Source: Mycolicibacterium moriokaense (GTDB lineage: Bacteria; Actinomycetota; Actinomycetes; Mycobacteriales; Mycobacteriaceae). From it: 43,973 nucleotides of DNA. The stretch lies in NCBI RefSeq assembly GCF_003201655.1, contig NZ_QJJU01000035.1, positions 1-43,973 on the forward strand, in the 5' to 3' direction. The translations under genes were made by a program, and so were the position numbers. This document shows positions 24,641 through 31,715 of this stretch, piece by piece; position 1 is the first letter of the stretch; each line of letters begins with the position of its first letter. A model generated the notes under the pieces. That model did no database searches. It saw nothing but the letters and a program-made list of their open reading frames with translations, and was not told the DNA's origin.

Positions 24641-25891
24641 TCAATGCCGCGCCGCCAGTTGCTGTTCGCCGGCCCAGTGGGTGTTCGCCAGAATCTGGTG
24701 TTTGGCGCGAAGTTCGGCCAATTCGGCGGCCGCCTCGCTGCTCCACGTGATGCCACTGCCGACGCCGTATTCGCAAGTGCCGCGTGACAAATCGATGTGC
24801 GCGGTGCGTATCGCCACGTTGAATCGGGCACGGACAGTCTCCGAGGGTGGAGCAACCCATCCAATCGCACCGCAATAGATACCGCGTCGGCGTGCCTCGA
24901 CCTCCTGGATGATGTGCATCGTTTCGGCCTTCGGCGCACCAGTGACCGAACCGCACGGGAACATGGCACGCAAGATAGCGACCAGGCCGGTTTCTGCTAG
25001 GGGCTCAGCGGTCACCTCCGACGTGAGTTGCCACACCGTGGGGTAAGCCTCGGGGGTCAGCAGCGCCGCAACCCGCACCGATCCCACTGCAGCGACCTTG
25101 CCCAGATCGTTGCGCAGAAGGTCAACGATGATGATGTTCTCGGCACGTTCTTTGGGGCTGTCCAACAGCTCGCGCAACAGCGTCCGATCGTGGGCAGCGC
25201 TGCGCCCGCGCGGGGCAGTACCTTTCATGGGTTTGGTACGCAGCGTGTTACCGACCCACTCGAAGAACAATTCGGGGCTCGCGCTTGCGATCACGTGGTT
25301 GTCTATTTCCAGATATGCGCAATAGCGTGACGACTGCGCATGGGCCAGGTCGGCGTAGAACGACAGTGGATCTCCCGCAAACGGCGCGGTGAGCGTCGTT
25401 GTCAAGTTGCACTGGTAGGTGCGGCCGGCCGCGATGGTGTCCTTGACGTGATCGAACGCGGTGCCGTATGCCGACCGCGTCCAGTGATGAGACCACGGAC
25501 CGGCGCGGTAGGCCGACCGTCGGGCGACGAGTTCAGTCGATCTCAGCGGCGGGGGGGCAAAGCCAAACCAGACGAGGGGAAGCGCCGAACCGGCGACATC
25601 GGCGGCGTCTGGCGAAACAGCCGGAAGCGCCTGGTCCAGCCCTGCCGCGGCATCGTATGCGATGAACCCGTATGCCCATTGGCCCGCATTGGTCGCGTGT
25701 TCGACGTGCCGCAGCACATCTGCGACTTCGTCCTGCCGGTGGCTGAGGACGACATTGTCGAATGATGGGAAGACGTCGGCGGCGCCACCGACGAAATCAT
25801 CGAGGCGCCCCCATGATTGACCTCGTGGCGCCGCCTCGCGCCGATGTGTGGACCTATCTTTCGGCCCGGGGCCACGCGATACGTTGTGCAT
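24641..25891 (-). CDS. pabB: aminodeoxychorismate synthase component I
   Basis: A 416-residue chorismate-binding enzyme. GRTYQCNLTTTL, TKPMKGTAPRG and CGSVTGAPK are the diagnostic blocks; the Lys in MKGT is the active-site Lys of PabB, where anthranilate synthase has Ala. It makes aminodeoxychorismate, the precursor of p-aminobenzoate, with an amidotransferase not found here. With folP and folC it gives a set of folate-synthesis genes in the island. The promoter region holds operator O5, abutting a -10-like TAGCAT. The ATG has a somewhat distant GGGAGG upstream. It converges on the MetE-like gene. Confidence 0.92.
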   Translation of the reverse strand: MHNVSRGPGPKDRSTHRREAAPRGQSWGRLDDFVGGAADVFPSFDNVVLSHRQDEVADVLRHVEHATNAGQWAYGFIAYDAAAGLDQALPAVSPDAADVAGSALPLVWFGFAPPPLRSTELVARRSAYRAGPWSHHWTRSAYGTAFDHVKDTIAAGRTYQCNLTTTLTAPFAGDPLSFYADLAHAQSSRYCAYLEIDNHVIASASPELFFEWVGNTLRTKPMKGTAPRGRSAAHDRTLLRELLDSPKERAENIIIVDLLRNDLGKVAAVGSVRVAALLTPEAYPTVWQLTSEVTAEPLAETGLVAILRAMFPCGSVTGAPKAETMHIIQEVEARRRGIYCGAIGWVAPPSETVRARFNVAIRTAHIDLSRGTCEYGVGSGITWSSEAAAELAELRAKHQILANTHWAGEQQLAARH

Positions 25892-25967
25892 AGGTCGTCA
25901 CCACCTCCCATCGCACAGTGGGTGCATCGCCCAGAGGACGACGTACCTGATAAGAGCTTCTATGCTA

Positions 25968-25987
25968 GTTTGCACGCGCAAGCAAGC
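25968..25987. promoter_or_regulatory. operator O5 (RCTTGC-N8-GCAAGY) between pabB and the YciI gene
   Basis: The sequence is GTTTGC-ACGCGCAA-GCAAGC, with one arm mismatch. On the - strand it abuts TAGCAT (complement of 25962-25967), a good -10 for pabB. It is the only palindrome between the divergent pabB and YciI-like genes. Confidence 0.75.
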
Positions 25988-26049
25988 ATAGGCCGTCATG
26001 CCGCTGGAGCGGCAGACCCCGTCGGTCGGCACGAGAATCTGGAGGCCCG

Positions 26050-26436
26050 ATGACCGCAACTGATGCCCGCAAGGAACTTGCAGAAACAGGACATCCCGGA
26101 GGACCGATCTACTTCGCCTGCTTTACGCGCCGCGGAAACACCAGCCTCGCCGATATCGAACGGGCTTTCCCGCCGCACAAGCAGTGGATCGCCGATCAGG
26201 AGGCAGCTGGGCGGATCGTGGTGGCAGGCCCCTTCCTGGCCGACGACTTGACATGGGACGGCGATGGTTTGATCGTGTTTCGCCTCGACTCGGCCGCGGA
26301 CGCCAGACGTCTAGCGGATCAAGATCCCATGCACGTCCAGGGCCTTCGCACTTTCGAGATCGTCCCCTGGCAGTTGAACGAAGGCTTCTTTCGTGTCGGT
26401 TTGACCTTCTCCAACGGAGCCTTCAAGTTCGCCTGA
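26050..26436 (+). CDS. YciI-like protein
   Basis: A 128-residue protein of the YciI (YCII) ferredoxin-like fold: HKQWIADQEAAGRIVVAGPF and RLADQDPMHVQGLRTFEIVPW match the family, including the conserved His and the Asp of DPM. One family member, TftG, dehydrochlorinates 5-chlorohydroxyquinol in 2,4,5-T degradation. The presence of a TfdB-like hydroxylase and maleylacetate reductase nearby makes a similar ring-level elimination or isomerisation conceivable, but this is inference. GGAGG stands six bases before the ATG. It shares operator O5 with pabB. Confidence 0.82.
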   Translation: MTATDARKELAETGHPGGPIYFACFTRRGNTSLADIERAFPPHKQWIADQEAAGRIVVAGPFLADDLTWDGDGLIVFRLDSAADARRLADQDPMHVQGLRTFEIVPWQLNEGFFRVGLTFSNGAFKFA

Positions 26437-26864
26437 CGGCGGGGTTGCCCGCTCGTCGCAACAGTACTGGTGGTGCTCGTCGCGTTGACCAGCATCGGCT
26501 GTCTGAGTCCACGCCGACCGGCTGCCCGCTGCGGAGAATGACATGTTGGCGGACCTGTGCTGCTCGGTGCGGAAATTGTACTGGGGCAGTTCGGAAATCG
26601 GCTTTGGCCACACTTCGAATGTCAATACTGTCAGCGATACCGACGGCGCCTTGCCGTGTGCGTGCGCGAGCAGCTGCGCCTATTCACGCGTGGTTGGTCA
26701 ACGTTTGACGGATTGGTCGTCGATATGCGGTCCGGGCACAGGCAGATCCGCGCCGAGGGAGGAAGTGTAAACGAGTGGGTCCAGAACAGATATCAGATGA
26801 ATTCATCAGGGCTTGAAGGTTGACGCAGCGCGGGCCCGAGGTGCCGCATTTCGCACCGTTGATC
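26437..26864. other. intergenic stretch without a recognisable gene
   Basis: No frame here combines a ribosome site, mycobacterial codon use and a recognisable product. Base composition is lower in GC than the neighbours, which points to non-coding or decayed sequence. No hairpin terminator after the YciI-like gene is evident. Confidence 0.5.
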
Positions 26865-26884
26865 CATTGCGTGCGCACGCAAGT
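26865..26884. promoter_or_regulatory. operator O6 (RCTTGC-N8-GCAAGY)
   Basis: The sequence is CATTGC-GTGCGCAC-GCAAGT. Its centre TTGCGTGCGCACGCAA (26867-26882) is a perfect 16-bp palindrome. GATGTT follows directly as a possible -10. The downstream gene is the HPP protein or a small ORF at 26966 (63 codons, AAAGGA upstream), which I do not trust enough to call. Confidence 0.7.
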
Positions 26885-27123
26885 GATGTTACGTTGCACG
26901 CTGCTAGTTGACGGTGAGCTGCGCCACTGGCGACGAGCCCGTGTTCGGTAGAAAGGACTCGCGCGATGGCAGGGTGTTGGCCGGCAGGCGGGCAGGGACT
27001 TGTCGCCGCGGTGACCACGTCGGCGCACTCACCGCCGACGGTGTCGCGTTCGCGTGCACTGCGACGCCGCCCTACCCGCCAGGCTGCCGACCGCGACCTG
27101 GGCGGCGATCACAAATCATCAAC

Positions 27124-27786
27124 ATGGCAAGACCTATTGACCCTGCCAACCCAATAGCGGCATCGGACATGTCGCGGCACTGCCATCAACATATAACTCA
27201 GCCGTCGCGCAACGGCTTCGGACGCTTGCGCGCGCGTCGCGGCTCCGGCGCCGTCGACTCCTCACCTGCGAGTCGGCGACATCAGCCGGCGCGCGCGTTG
27301 GCCCTGCGGTGTGTCCTGTCGGCAGCGGTGCTTTTGCCCGCTGCGATGCTGACGATCATGCTGGGGCAGCCCTTCGCGATTTCGGCGATCGGCAGCACGA
27401 CCGCAATCGTCCTGCACGCTCCGAGCCGATATCATCAACGGCCTCAACGGATCCTGTCGTGTTATGCAGCCGGGGTCGCCATCTCGGTACCGATTTCACT
27501 CGCGGGTGCGGCTGTTGGCCTACCCACGTTACTGGCTTCTGCGATATCTGCGGTAATCATCGCTGCGTCGTTGCCGGGCAAAGTACATCCGCCCACGGTG
27601 TGCATACCGTTGGCGATCACCGCGCCGTCTATTCAACTGGTCGCACTGATTGGCCGCTGGCTGTGCTTCACGGGCTTGGCCTTGGTGTGTTTGGCAGTGC
27701 TCTGGCTGCTCACAGCCCCACCGCTCGCTCAGAATCATAGCGTCGTTGCGGGTGATAGGGAGACACCATGTCCCGCAGAATCATAG
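27124..27786 (+). CDS. HPP-family integral membrane protein
   Basis: About 220 residues. After a basic N-terminus of ~55 residues come several hydrophobic segments: the block QPFAISAIGSTTAIVLHAPS, then the family-defining HPP (KVHPPTVCIPLAI). HPP proteins have four to five membrane helices; some plant and cyanobacterial members carry nitrite, but the function in actinobacteria is unknown. The start is uncertain: ATG 27124 has only a weak ribosome site, and ATG 27169 and a longer frame from 26908 are alternatives. It is preceded by operator O6. Confidence 0.68.
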   Translation: MARPIDPANPIAASDMSRHCHQHITQPSRNGFGRLRARRGSGAVDSSPASRRHQPARALALRCVLSAAVLLPAAMLTIMLGQPFAISAIGSTTAIVLHAPSRYHQRPQRILSCYAAGVAISVPISLAGAAVGLPTLLASAISAVIIAASLPGKVHPPTVCIPLAITAPSIQLVALIGRWLCFTGLALVCLAVLWLLTAPPLAQNHSVVAGDRETPCPAES

Positions 27787-27871
27787 CGGCGCGCCCCTAC
27801 AGCGCGACGTCTCGACGCCGCTTCGCGCAAGCCGGTGCGCTTGAAATGTCAGGCGACGTCGAGATAGCCTC

Positions 27872-27891
27872 ACTTGCGCGCGCAAGCAAGT
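27872..27891. promoter_or_regulatory. operator O7 (RCTTGC-N8-GCAAGY)
   Basis: The sequence is ACTTGC-GCGCGCAA-GCAAGT, the best match to consensus in the window. It lies upstream of the Mce-associated gene pair. No convincing -10 abuts it on either side. Confidence 0.75.
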
Positions 27892-27964
27892 TAGTGGCCA
27901 TCGACGCATGTGCCGCGGCTGTCGGGCCGGCGGTACCGCACGCCGAGCGAAAGGGAGGTCGGTG

Positions 27965-28060
27965 ATGTATCTGTCCGGAGTCCGGCATTTGCCTGCCGAG
28001 CAGACCGGGTCGCGACCCCAACGGGCAGCCAGCCTGCCGATGGTGGTCTGCGAGTGCTGA
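27965..28060 (+). CDS. putative 31-aa upstream peptide overlapping the next gene
   Basis: ATG with AAAGGGAGG upstream opens a 31-codon frame starting MYLSGVRHLPAEQ and ending VVCEC. Its TGA overlaps the GTGCTGA start of the Mce-associated gene, a layout typical of translational coupling. The two Cys codons at the very end recall the Cys-terminated leader peptides known in mycobacteria, but only two are present. No function is claimed. Confidence 0.4.
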   Translation: MYLSGVRHLPAEQTGSRPQRAASLPMVVCEC

Positions 28061-28809
28061 GGCGACTCAACCGTCGGTGCGGCGGCAGGCGTAGATCGCC
28101 GGAGAGCAATGGGCCGGGCGGCGAGCCTGGCATCAGTGCCGAAGGGCTGGACGCGCCGATCGCATCGCCGGCCAACGAAGATGACTCGGATGCAGACGAT
28201 CAACGCCAAGGCGCGTCACTAATTGGTGAAACTGATCCGGCCGCCTCCCTGTTGAACGACCCAGCCGATGCTGAGGGGCTCGCAGACTCGAGTCACCCAG
28301 CTTTGCCCGGTCGAGGCGGCAGCCCCCGCAGGGTCCTGCGCTTGGCAATGACAGCTTCGACCGTCGTTGTCGTCGTGCTTGGTGGACTGACCGGTTTCAT
28401 GTGGTTTGGCGCCCATCAGACCGCTGTGGCCGCCCACCAGCGTGAAGTGTTCTTGCAGGCCGGCCGACAGGCGGCGATCGATTTGACCACGATCAGTTAT
28501 TCGCAGGCCGAGGCGGATGTCGCGCGGATCCTGGATTCGGCCACCGGCAGCTTCCACGACGATTTCCAGAAGCGTTCGCAGCCATTCATCGATGTAGTGA
28601 AAAAGGCGCGATCGGACTCGCAGGGCAGTGTCACCGCCGCCGGAGTGGAGTCAGTCGAGGGGAATAAGGCGTCCGTGATTGTGGCGGTGTCGGTGAAGAC
28701 CTCCAATGCCGGTGTCCCCGAACAACAGCCGCGGGGGTGGCGGATGCGCTTGAACGTCCAGAAAGTCGGCGACACCGCAAAGGTGTCTGACGTGGCGTTC
28801 GTCCCGTGA
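28054..28809 (+). CDS. Mce-associated membrane protein 1
   Basis: A 251-residue protein: an acidic, low-complexity cytoplasmic N-terminus (~95 residues), one membrane helix (VLRLAMTASTVVVVVLGGLTG) and an extracytoplasmic domain with REVFLQAGRQAAIDLTTISYSQAEADVARIL, the hallmark of Mce-associated (Mas/Mam) proteins. These are thought to stabilise or assist Mce lipid transporters. GTG at 28054, overlapping the upstream peptide's stop, is chosen; a longer frame from 27910 lacks a ribosome site. It forms an operon with the next genes and is closely similar to the interrupted gene at 43064. Confidence 0.85.
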   Translation: MLRRLNRRCGGRRRSPESNGPGGEPGISAEGLDAPIASPANEDDSDADDQRQGASLIGETDPAASLLNDPADAEGLADSSHPALPGRGGSPRRVLRLAMTASTVVVVVLGGLTGFMWFGAHQTAVAAHQREVFLQAGRQAAIDLTTISYSQAEADVARILDSATGSFHDDFQKRSQPFIDVVKKARSDSQGSVTAAGVESVEGNKASVIVAVSVKTSNAGVPEQQPRGWRMRLNVQKVGDTAKVSDVAFVP

Positions 28810-28843
28810 GCACCCACGGCCACACGGAAGGCAGGTCTGCATA

Positions 28844-29476
28844 GTGAGCACTGCAGTCGGTGATGACACAACTCAGGACATGGACGACCCGGGCGCGGGA
28901 TCCGACCGTGACGACGCGCGCTCACCTGCGGGCGCCGATGATGTTGAACCTGGCGAGGATCAGCCGGCCGACGCGGGAGCCGGTGGTCGGGCCCGACGGT
29001 GGGTGGCCGTGGTGGCCTACGGGTTGTTGCCTGCGGTGGCGTTCCTTCTAGCTGCTGGCGCGGGATACCTTAAATGGCAGGCTGATTCGGCGCGGGATGC
29101 GGTTGCCGCGCAGAGCCAGTCGGTCGCCGCAGCGACTGAAGGAACCATCGCATTGTTGTCCTATCAGGCCGGTAGCGTCGACAAGCAGCTGACCGCAGCG
29201 CGGGATCGACTCACCGGAACGTTTCGCGACACCTACGGTGCGCTGATCCACGATGTCGTCATCCCTGGCGCCCAGCAAAAACAGATCTCGGCGGTAGCCA
29301 CCGTGCCCGCTGCCGGGTCGGTATCGGCCACCCCCGACCACGCGGTCGTTTTGGTGTTCGTCGACCAGTCGGTCACCGTGGGCGCCGGCGCGCCGACGAG
29401 CACCGCGTCCAGCGTCAAGGTCACCCTGGACAGGATCGGCGGGCGCTGGCTGATCTCAGATTTCACCCCCGTGTGA
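28844..29476 (+). CDS. Mce-associated membrane protein 2
   Basis: A 210-residue protein of the same architecture as its neighbour: an acidic N-terminus, one helix (VAVVAYGLLPAVAFLLAAGAG) and an external domain ending VTLDRIGGRWLISDFTPV, the usual end of Mce-associated proteins. The pairing of two different Mas genes matches their arrangement downstream of other mycobacterial mce operons, although here the mce operon lies 3 kb away on the other strand. The GTG start is 34 bases after the previous stop. Confidence 0.85.
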   Translation: MSTAVGDDTTQDMDDPGAGSDRDDARSPAGADDVEPGEDQPADAGAGGRARRWVAVVAYGLLPAVAFLLAAGAGYLKWQADSARDAVAAQSQSVAAATEGTIALLSYQAGSVDKQLTAARDRLTGTFRDTYGALIHDVVIPGAQQKQISAVATVPAAGSVSATPDHAVVLVFVDQSVTVGAGAPTSTASSVKVTLDRIGGRWLISDFTPV

Positions 29477-29496
29477 CCCCGAAAGGCCGGTACCCC

Positions 29497-29859
29497 ATGA
29501 CCAAGTCGACCCTGACCGCAGCGCTGACCCTGCCGGCACTGGCTGTGGCCTGCGCGGGAGTGCTGGGATCACCACCGGCGCGTGCCGATAGCGTCGCCTA
29601 CCTCGTCAACGTCACCGTGCGGCCCGGGTATCACTTCGCCAACGCCGACGACGCGCTGTCGTACGGCCACACCGTATGCACCGATATCGGCTCGGGCCGC
29701 AGCTACGAGGCCGTCATGGGCCGAATCAAATCCGACTTCGACAACCCCGACGACTACCAAGCGTCCTATCTGATCAACCAAGCCGTCAACGAGCTCTGCC
29801 CCGCGCTCATCTGGCAATTGCGCAACTCTGCGGCCAACTACCGGCCACCCCAATCCTGA
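29497..29859 (+). CDS. DUF732-family secreted protein
   Basis: A 120-residue protein with a Sec signal peptide ending PPARADS. The mature part (YLVNVTVRPGYHF...DALSYGHTVCTDIGSGRSYEAVMG...LINQAVNELCPALIWQL) matches the mycobacterial DUF732 family, with its two Cys likely joined in a disulfide. The function of this family is unknown. ATG at 29497 is preferred over one eight codons upstream, which would place charged residues before the signal and overlap the previous gene. GAAAGG stands 11 bases ahead. Confidence 0.85.
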   Translation: MTKSTLTAALTLPALAVACAGVLGSPPARADSVAYLVNVTVRPGYHFANADDALSYGHTVCTDIGSGRSYEAVMGRIKSDFDNPDDYQASYLINQAVNELCPALIWQLRNSAANYRPPQS

Positions 29860-29884
29860 CCGCCCGCAAGCAAGGAGACCCGAC

Positions 29885-30364
29885 GTGTCGATACCACGCA
29901 CGCTACTGTCGGCGCTTGTCCTCGCTGTCGTCGCCAATTCCACAGCCGCCACCGCCCATGCCGACAACAACCGATTCAACAACAGCGTGGTCGCCGACGT
30001 CTATGGCGTGCAGCATCAGGCCGGCTGCACCAACGACGTCAGGCCCGATCCCCAGCTGCGCCTGGCGGCTCAATGGCACACCCATGACGTCCTGAACAAC
30101 CGCGACCTCGACGGCGACATCGGCTCGGACGGATCCACACCGCAGGACCGTGCCAACGCCGCGGGCTTCCACGGCGCCGTCGCTGAGACCGTCGCGATCA
30201 ACCCGGCCTTGGCCATCAGCGGCATCGAGTTGATCAACCAGTGGTACTACAACCCCGACTATCACGCCATCATGGCCAACTGCGCCAACACCGCCGTCGG
30301 CGTCTGGAGCGAAAATAGCCTCGACCGCACCGTCGTCGTCGCGGTCTACGGGCAGCCAAAGTGA
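29885..30364 (+). CDS. secreted CAP-domain (SCP-like) protein
   Basis: A 159-residue protein with a signal peptide ending ATAHA. The CAP fold is seen in LRLAAQWHTHDVLNNRDLDGDIGSD (first His), GAVAETVAINP (Glu), and WYYNPDYHAIMANCANTAVGVW (second His and the helix before the terminal strand). CAP proteins in actinobacteria are secreted and of uncertain activity, with lipid binding shown for some members elsewhere. GTG start with AAGGAG eight bases upstream, 25 bases after the DUF732 stop. Confidence 0.85.
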   Translation: MSIPRTLLSALVLAVVANSTAATAHADNNRFNNSVVADVYGVQHQAGCTNDVRPDPQLRLAAQWHTHDVLNNRDLDGDIGSDGSTPQDRANAAGFHGAVAETVAINPALAISGIELINQWYYNPDYHAIMANCANTAVGVWSENSLDRTVVVAVYGQPK

Positions 30365-30418
30365 CTGGCGTGCAACCTAACCGAATGTCAGCCCGTTCAC
30401 CTAGATAGGAGTGACCAG

Positions 30419-30529
30419 ATGGATCCCAACCCCGACTACGACGCCAGCGACGAGATCGAGTACGGCGTGAACTGGTTCGCCTGGATACTGCGCGGCGTCT
30501 ACCCACCGCCGGCCTACCCACCCGTGTAG
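30419..30529 (+). CDS. 36-aa small protein
   Basis: A short frame with AGGAG eight bases before ATG. It starts MDPNPDYDASDEIEYGV, has a central NWFAWILRGVY and ends PPPAYPPV. An acidic head, a Trp-rich middle and a Pro/Tyr tail suggest a peripheral membrane or protein-binding peptide. It lies in the secreted-protein operon, 54 bases after the CAP gene. I know no homologue; the good ribosome site and conserved-looking composition are the only support. Confidence 0.5.
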   Translation: MDPNPDYDASDEIEYGVNWFAWILRGVYPPPAYPPV

Positions 30530-30606
30530 CCCCAGAATCCGATGCGCTCAGACAGCTCATACCGCCGCGCTGCCGACACACCACAGGGACAAGGAAGCCA
30601 CGCCCA

Positions 30607-31491
30607 ATGAGAAACGCCGTAACCCTGCTGCGCGCAACACTCGCCGCACTCTGCCTACTGTGCCTGTGGACCGCCGCACAAGCAAAGGCCGCCACCATCG
30701 AATACCTCACAGTTCCTTCAGTCGCGATGGGCCGTGATATCCCGGTGGCGTTCCTTGGTGGCGGTCCGCACGCGGTATATCTGCTGGATGCCTTCGACGC
30801 AGGAGACGCCGTCAATAACTGGGTTTCTGCGGGCAACGCGATGAACACGCTCGCCGGTAAGGGCGTCTCGGTAATCGCGCCTGCCGGAGGCGCCTACAGC
30901 CTCTACACCGACTGGGAGCAAGACGGCAGCAAGCAGTGGGAAACCTTCCTGGCCAGTGAACTACCCGACTGGCTGGCGGCCAACAAAGGCCTGGCGCCTG
31001 GCGGACACGCCATCGTCGGCGCGTCACAGGGCGGCACGGCCGCGTTAGCCCTGGCGGAATTCCACCCGGACCGCTTCGGCTACGCGGGCTCGATGTCAGG
31101 GTTCCTAACACCGTCGAACACGACCCTCAACGGCGCGATCACCGCGGGCATGGCGCAGTTCGGTGGCGTGGACACCCGCAACATGTGGGGCATGCCGCAG
31201 TTGGGTCGCTGGAAGTGGCATGATCCCGACGTTCACGTACAGCTGTTGGCAGACAACGGCACTCGCCTGTGGGTGTTCAGTCCGGCCACATTGGGGTGCA
31301 GCGATCCCGCAGCGATGTTGGGCTACTGCGACCAGGCCCAGGGCAGCAACCGCGTCTTCTACAGCCACTACAGGGGTGTGGGCGGCCACAACGGCCACTT
31401 CGATATCCCGCCGGCCGGCAATCACGACTGGTCGACTTGGGGTGCTCAGCTCGCCACGATGTCCGCTGACCTGGTCGGCGCAATCAAGTAA
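30607..31491 (+). CDS. antigen-85-like esterase / mycolyltransferase homologue
   Basis: A 294-residue secreted alpha/beta hydrolase of the antigen 85 (Fbp) family: signal peptide ending AQAKA, then IEYLTVPSVAMGRDIPVAF, WETFLASELPDWL and GGHNGHFDIPPAGNHDW. The nucleophile elbow is GASQGG, where true Ag85 has GLSMxG. By counting back from GGHN, the usual catalytic Glu position is not Glu; the nearest acidic residue is the Asp of GYCDQ. It may therefore be a modified esterase or a non-catalytic MPT51-like protein. GGAAG precedes the ATG. It closes the secreted-protein run. Confidence 0.88.
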   Translation: MRNAVTLLRATLAALCLLCLWTAAQAKAATIEYLTVPSVAMGRDIPVAFLGGGPHAVYLLDAFDAGDAVNNWVSAGNAMNTLAGKGVSVIAPAGGAYSLYTDWEQDGSKQWETFLASELPDWLAANKGLAPGGHAIVGASQGGTAALALAEFHPDRFGYAGSMSGFLTPSNTTLNGAITAGMAQFGGVDTRNMWGMPQLGRWKWHDPDVHVQLLADNGTRLWVFSPATLGCSDPAAMLGYCDQAQGSNRVFYSHYRGVGGHNGHFDIPPAGNHDWSTWGAQLATMSADLVGAIK

Positions 31492-31504
31492 GCGTCGCGA
31501 ATCT

Positions 31505-31524
31505 ATCTGCGTGAGCAAGCAAGT
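31505..31524. promoter_or_regulatory. operator O8 (RCTTGC-N8-GCAAGY)
   Basis: The sequence is ATCTGC-GTGAGCAA-GCAAGT, with the right arm perfect. TAACAT (31524-31529) follows as a good -10. It lies 14 bases after the esterase stop and 55 bases before O9. Confidence 0.65.
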
Positions 31525-31578
31525 AACATGCTCTGAAACCCGAAGATTTTGGGGTACCGAGACGAACGCGTGTGAAAT

Positions 31579-31598
31579 ACTTGCTTGCGCGCTCAAGT
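31579..31598. promoter_or_regulatory. operator O9 (RCTTGC-N8-GCAAGY) before the AraC gene
   Basis: The sequence is ACTTGC-TTGCGCGC-TCAAGT, with one arm mismatch. A TAGGTT -10 lies at 31605-31610, so transcription would begin near 31617, next to GTG 31620. With O8 it forms a double site controlling the AraC gene. Confidence 0.75.
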
Positions 31599-31715
31599 GT
31601 CTGTTAGGTTGCTCACACTGTGTTCGTCCGCGTGACCGCACAAGAAGGACACCGGCGTCGCGCTGTGGAGAAGCAACTCCGAGCTGGTACCCGAGCACGA
31701 GATGGGGTGGACAGG

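Noticed and set aside
26966..27157. 63-codon frame with AAAGGA upstream before the HPP gene
   Set aside because: It runs into the HPP coding region and its sequence is low in hydrophobic core residues. The ribosome site alone was not enough.
27768..27965. 65-codon frame spanning operator O7
   Set aside because: It overlaps the end of the HPP gene and reads through the operator. An operator inside a coding frame is unlikely given the other eight sites.
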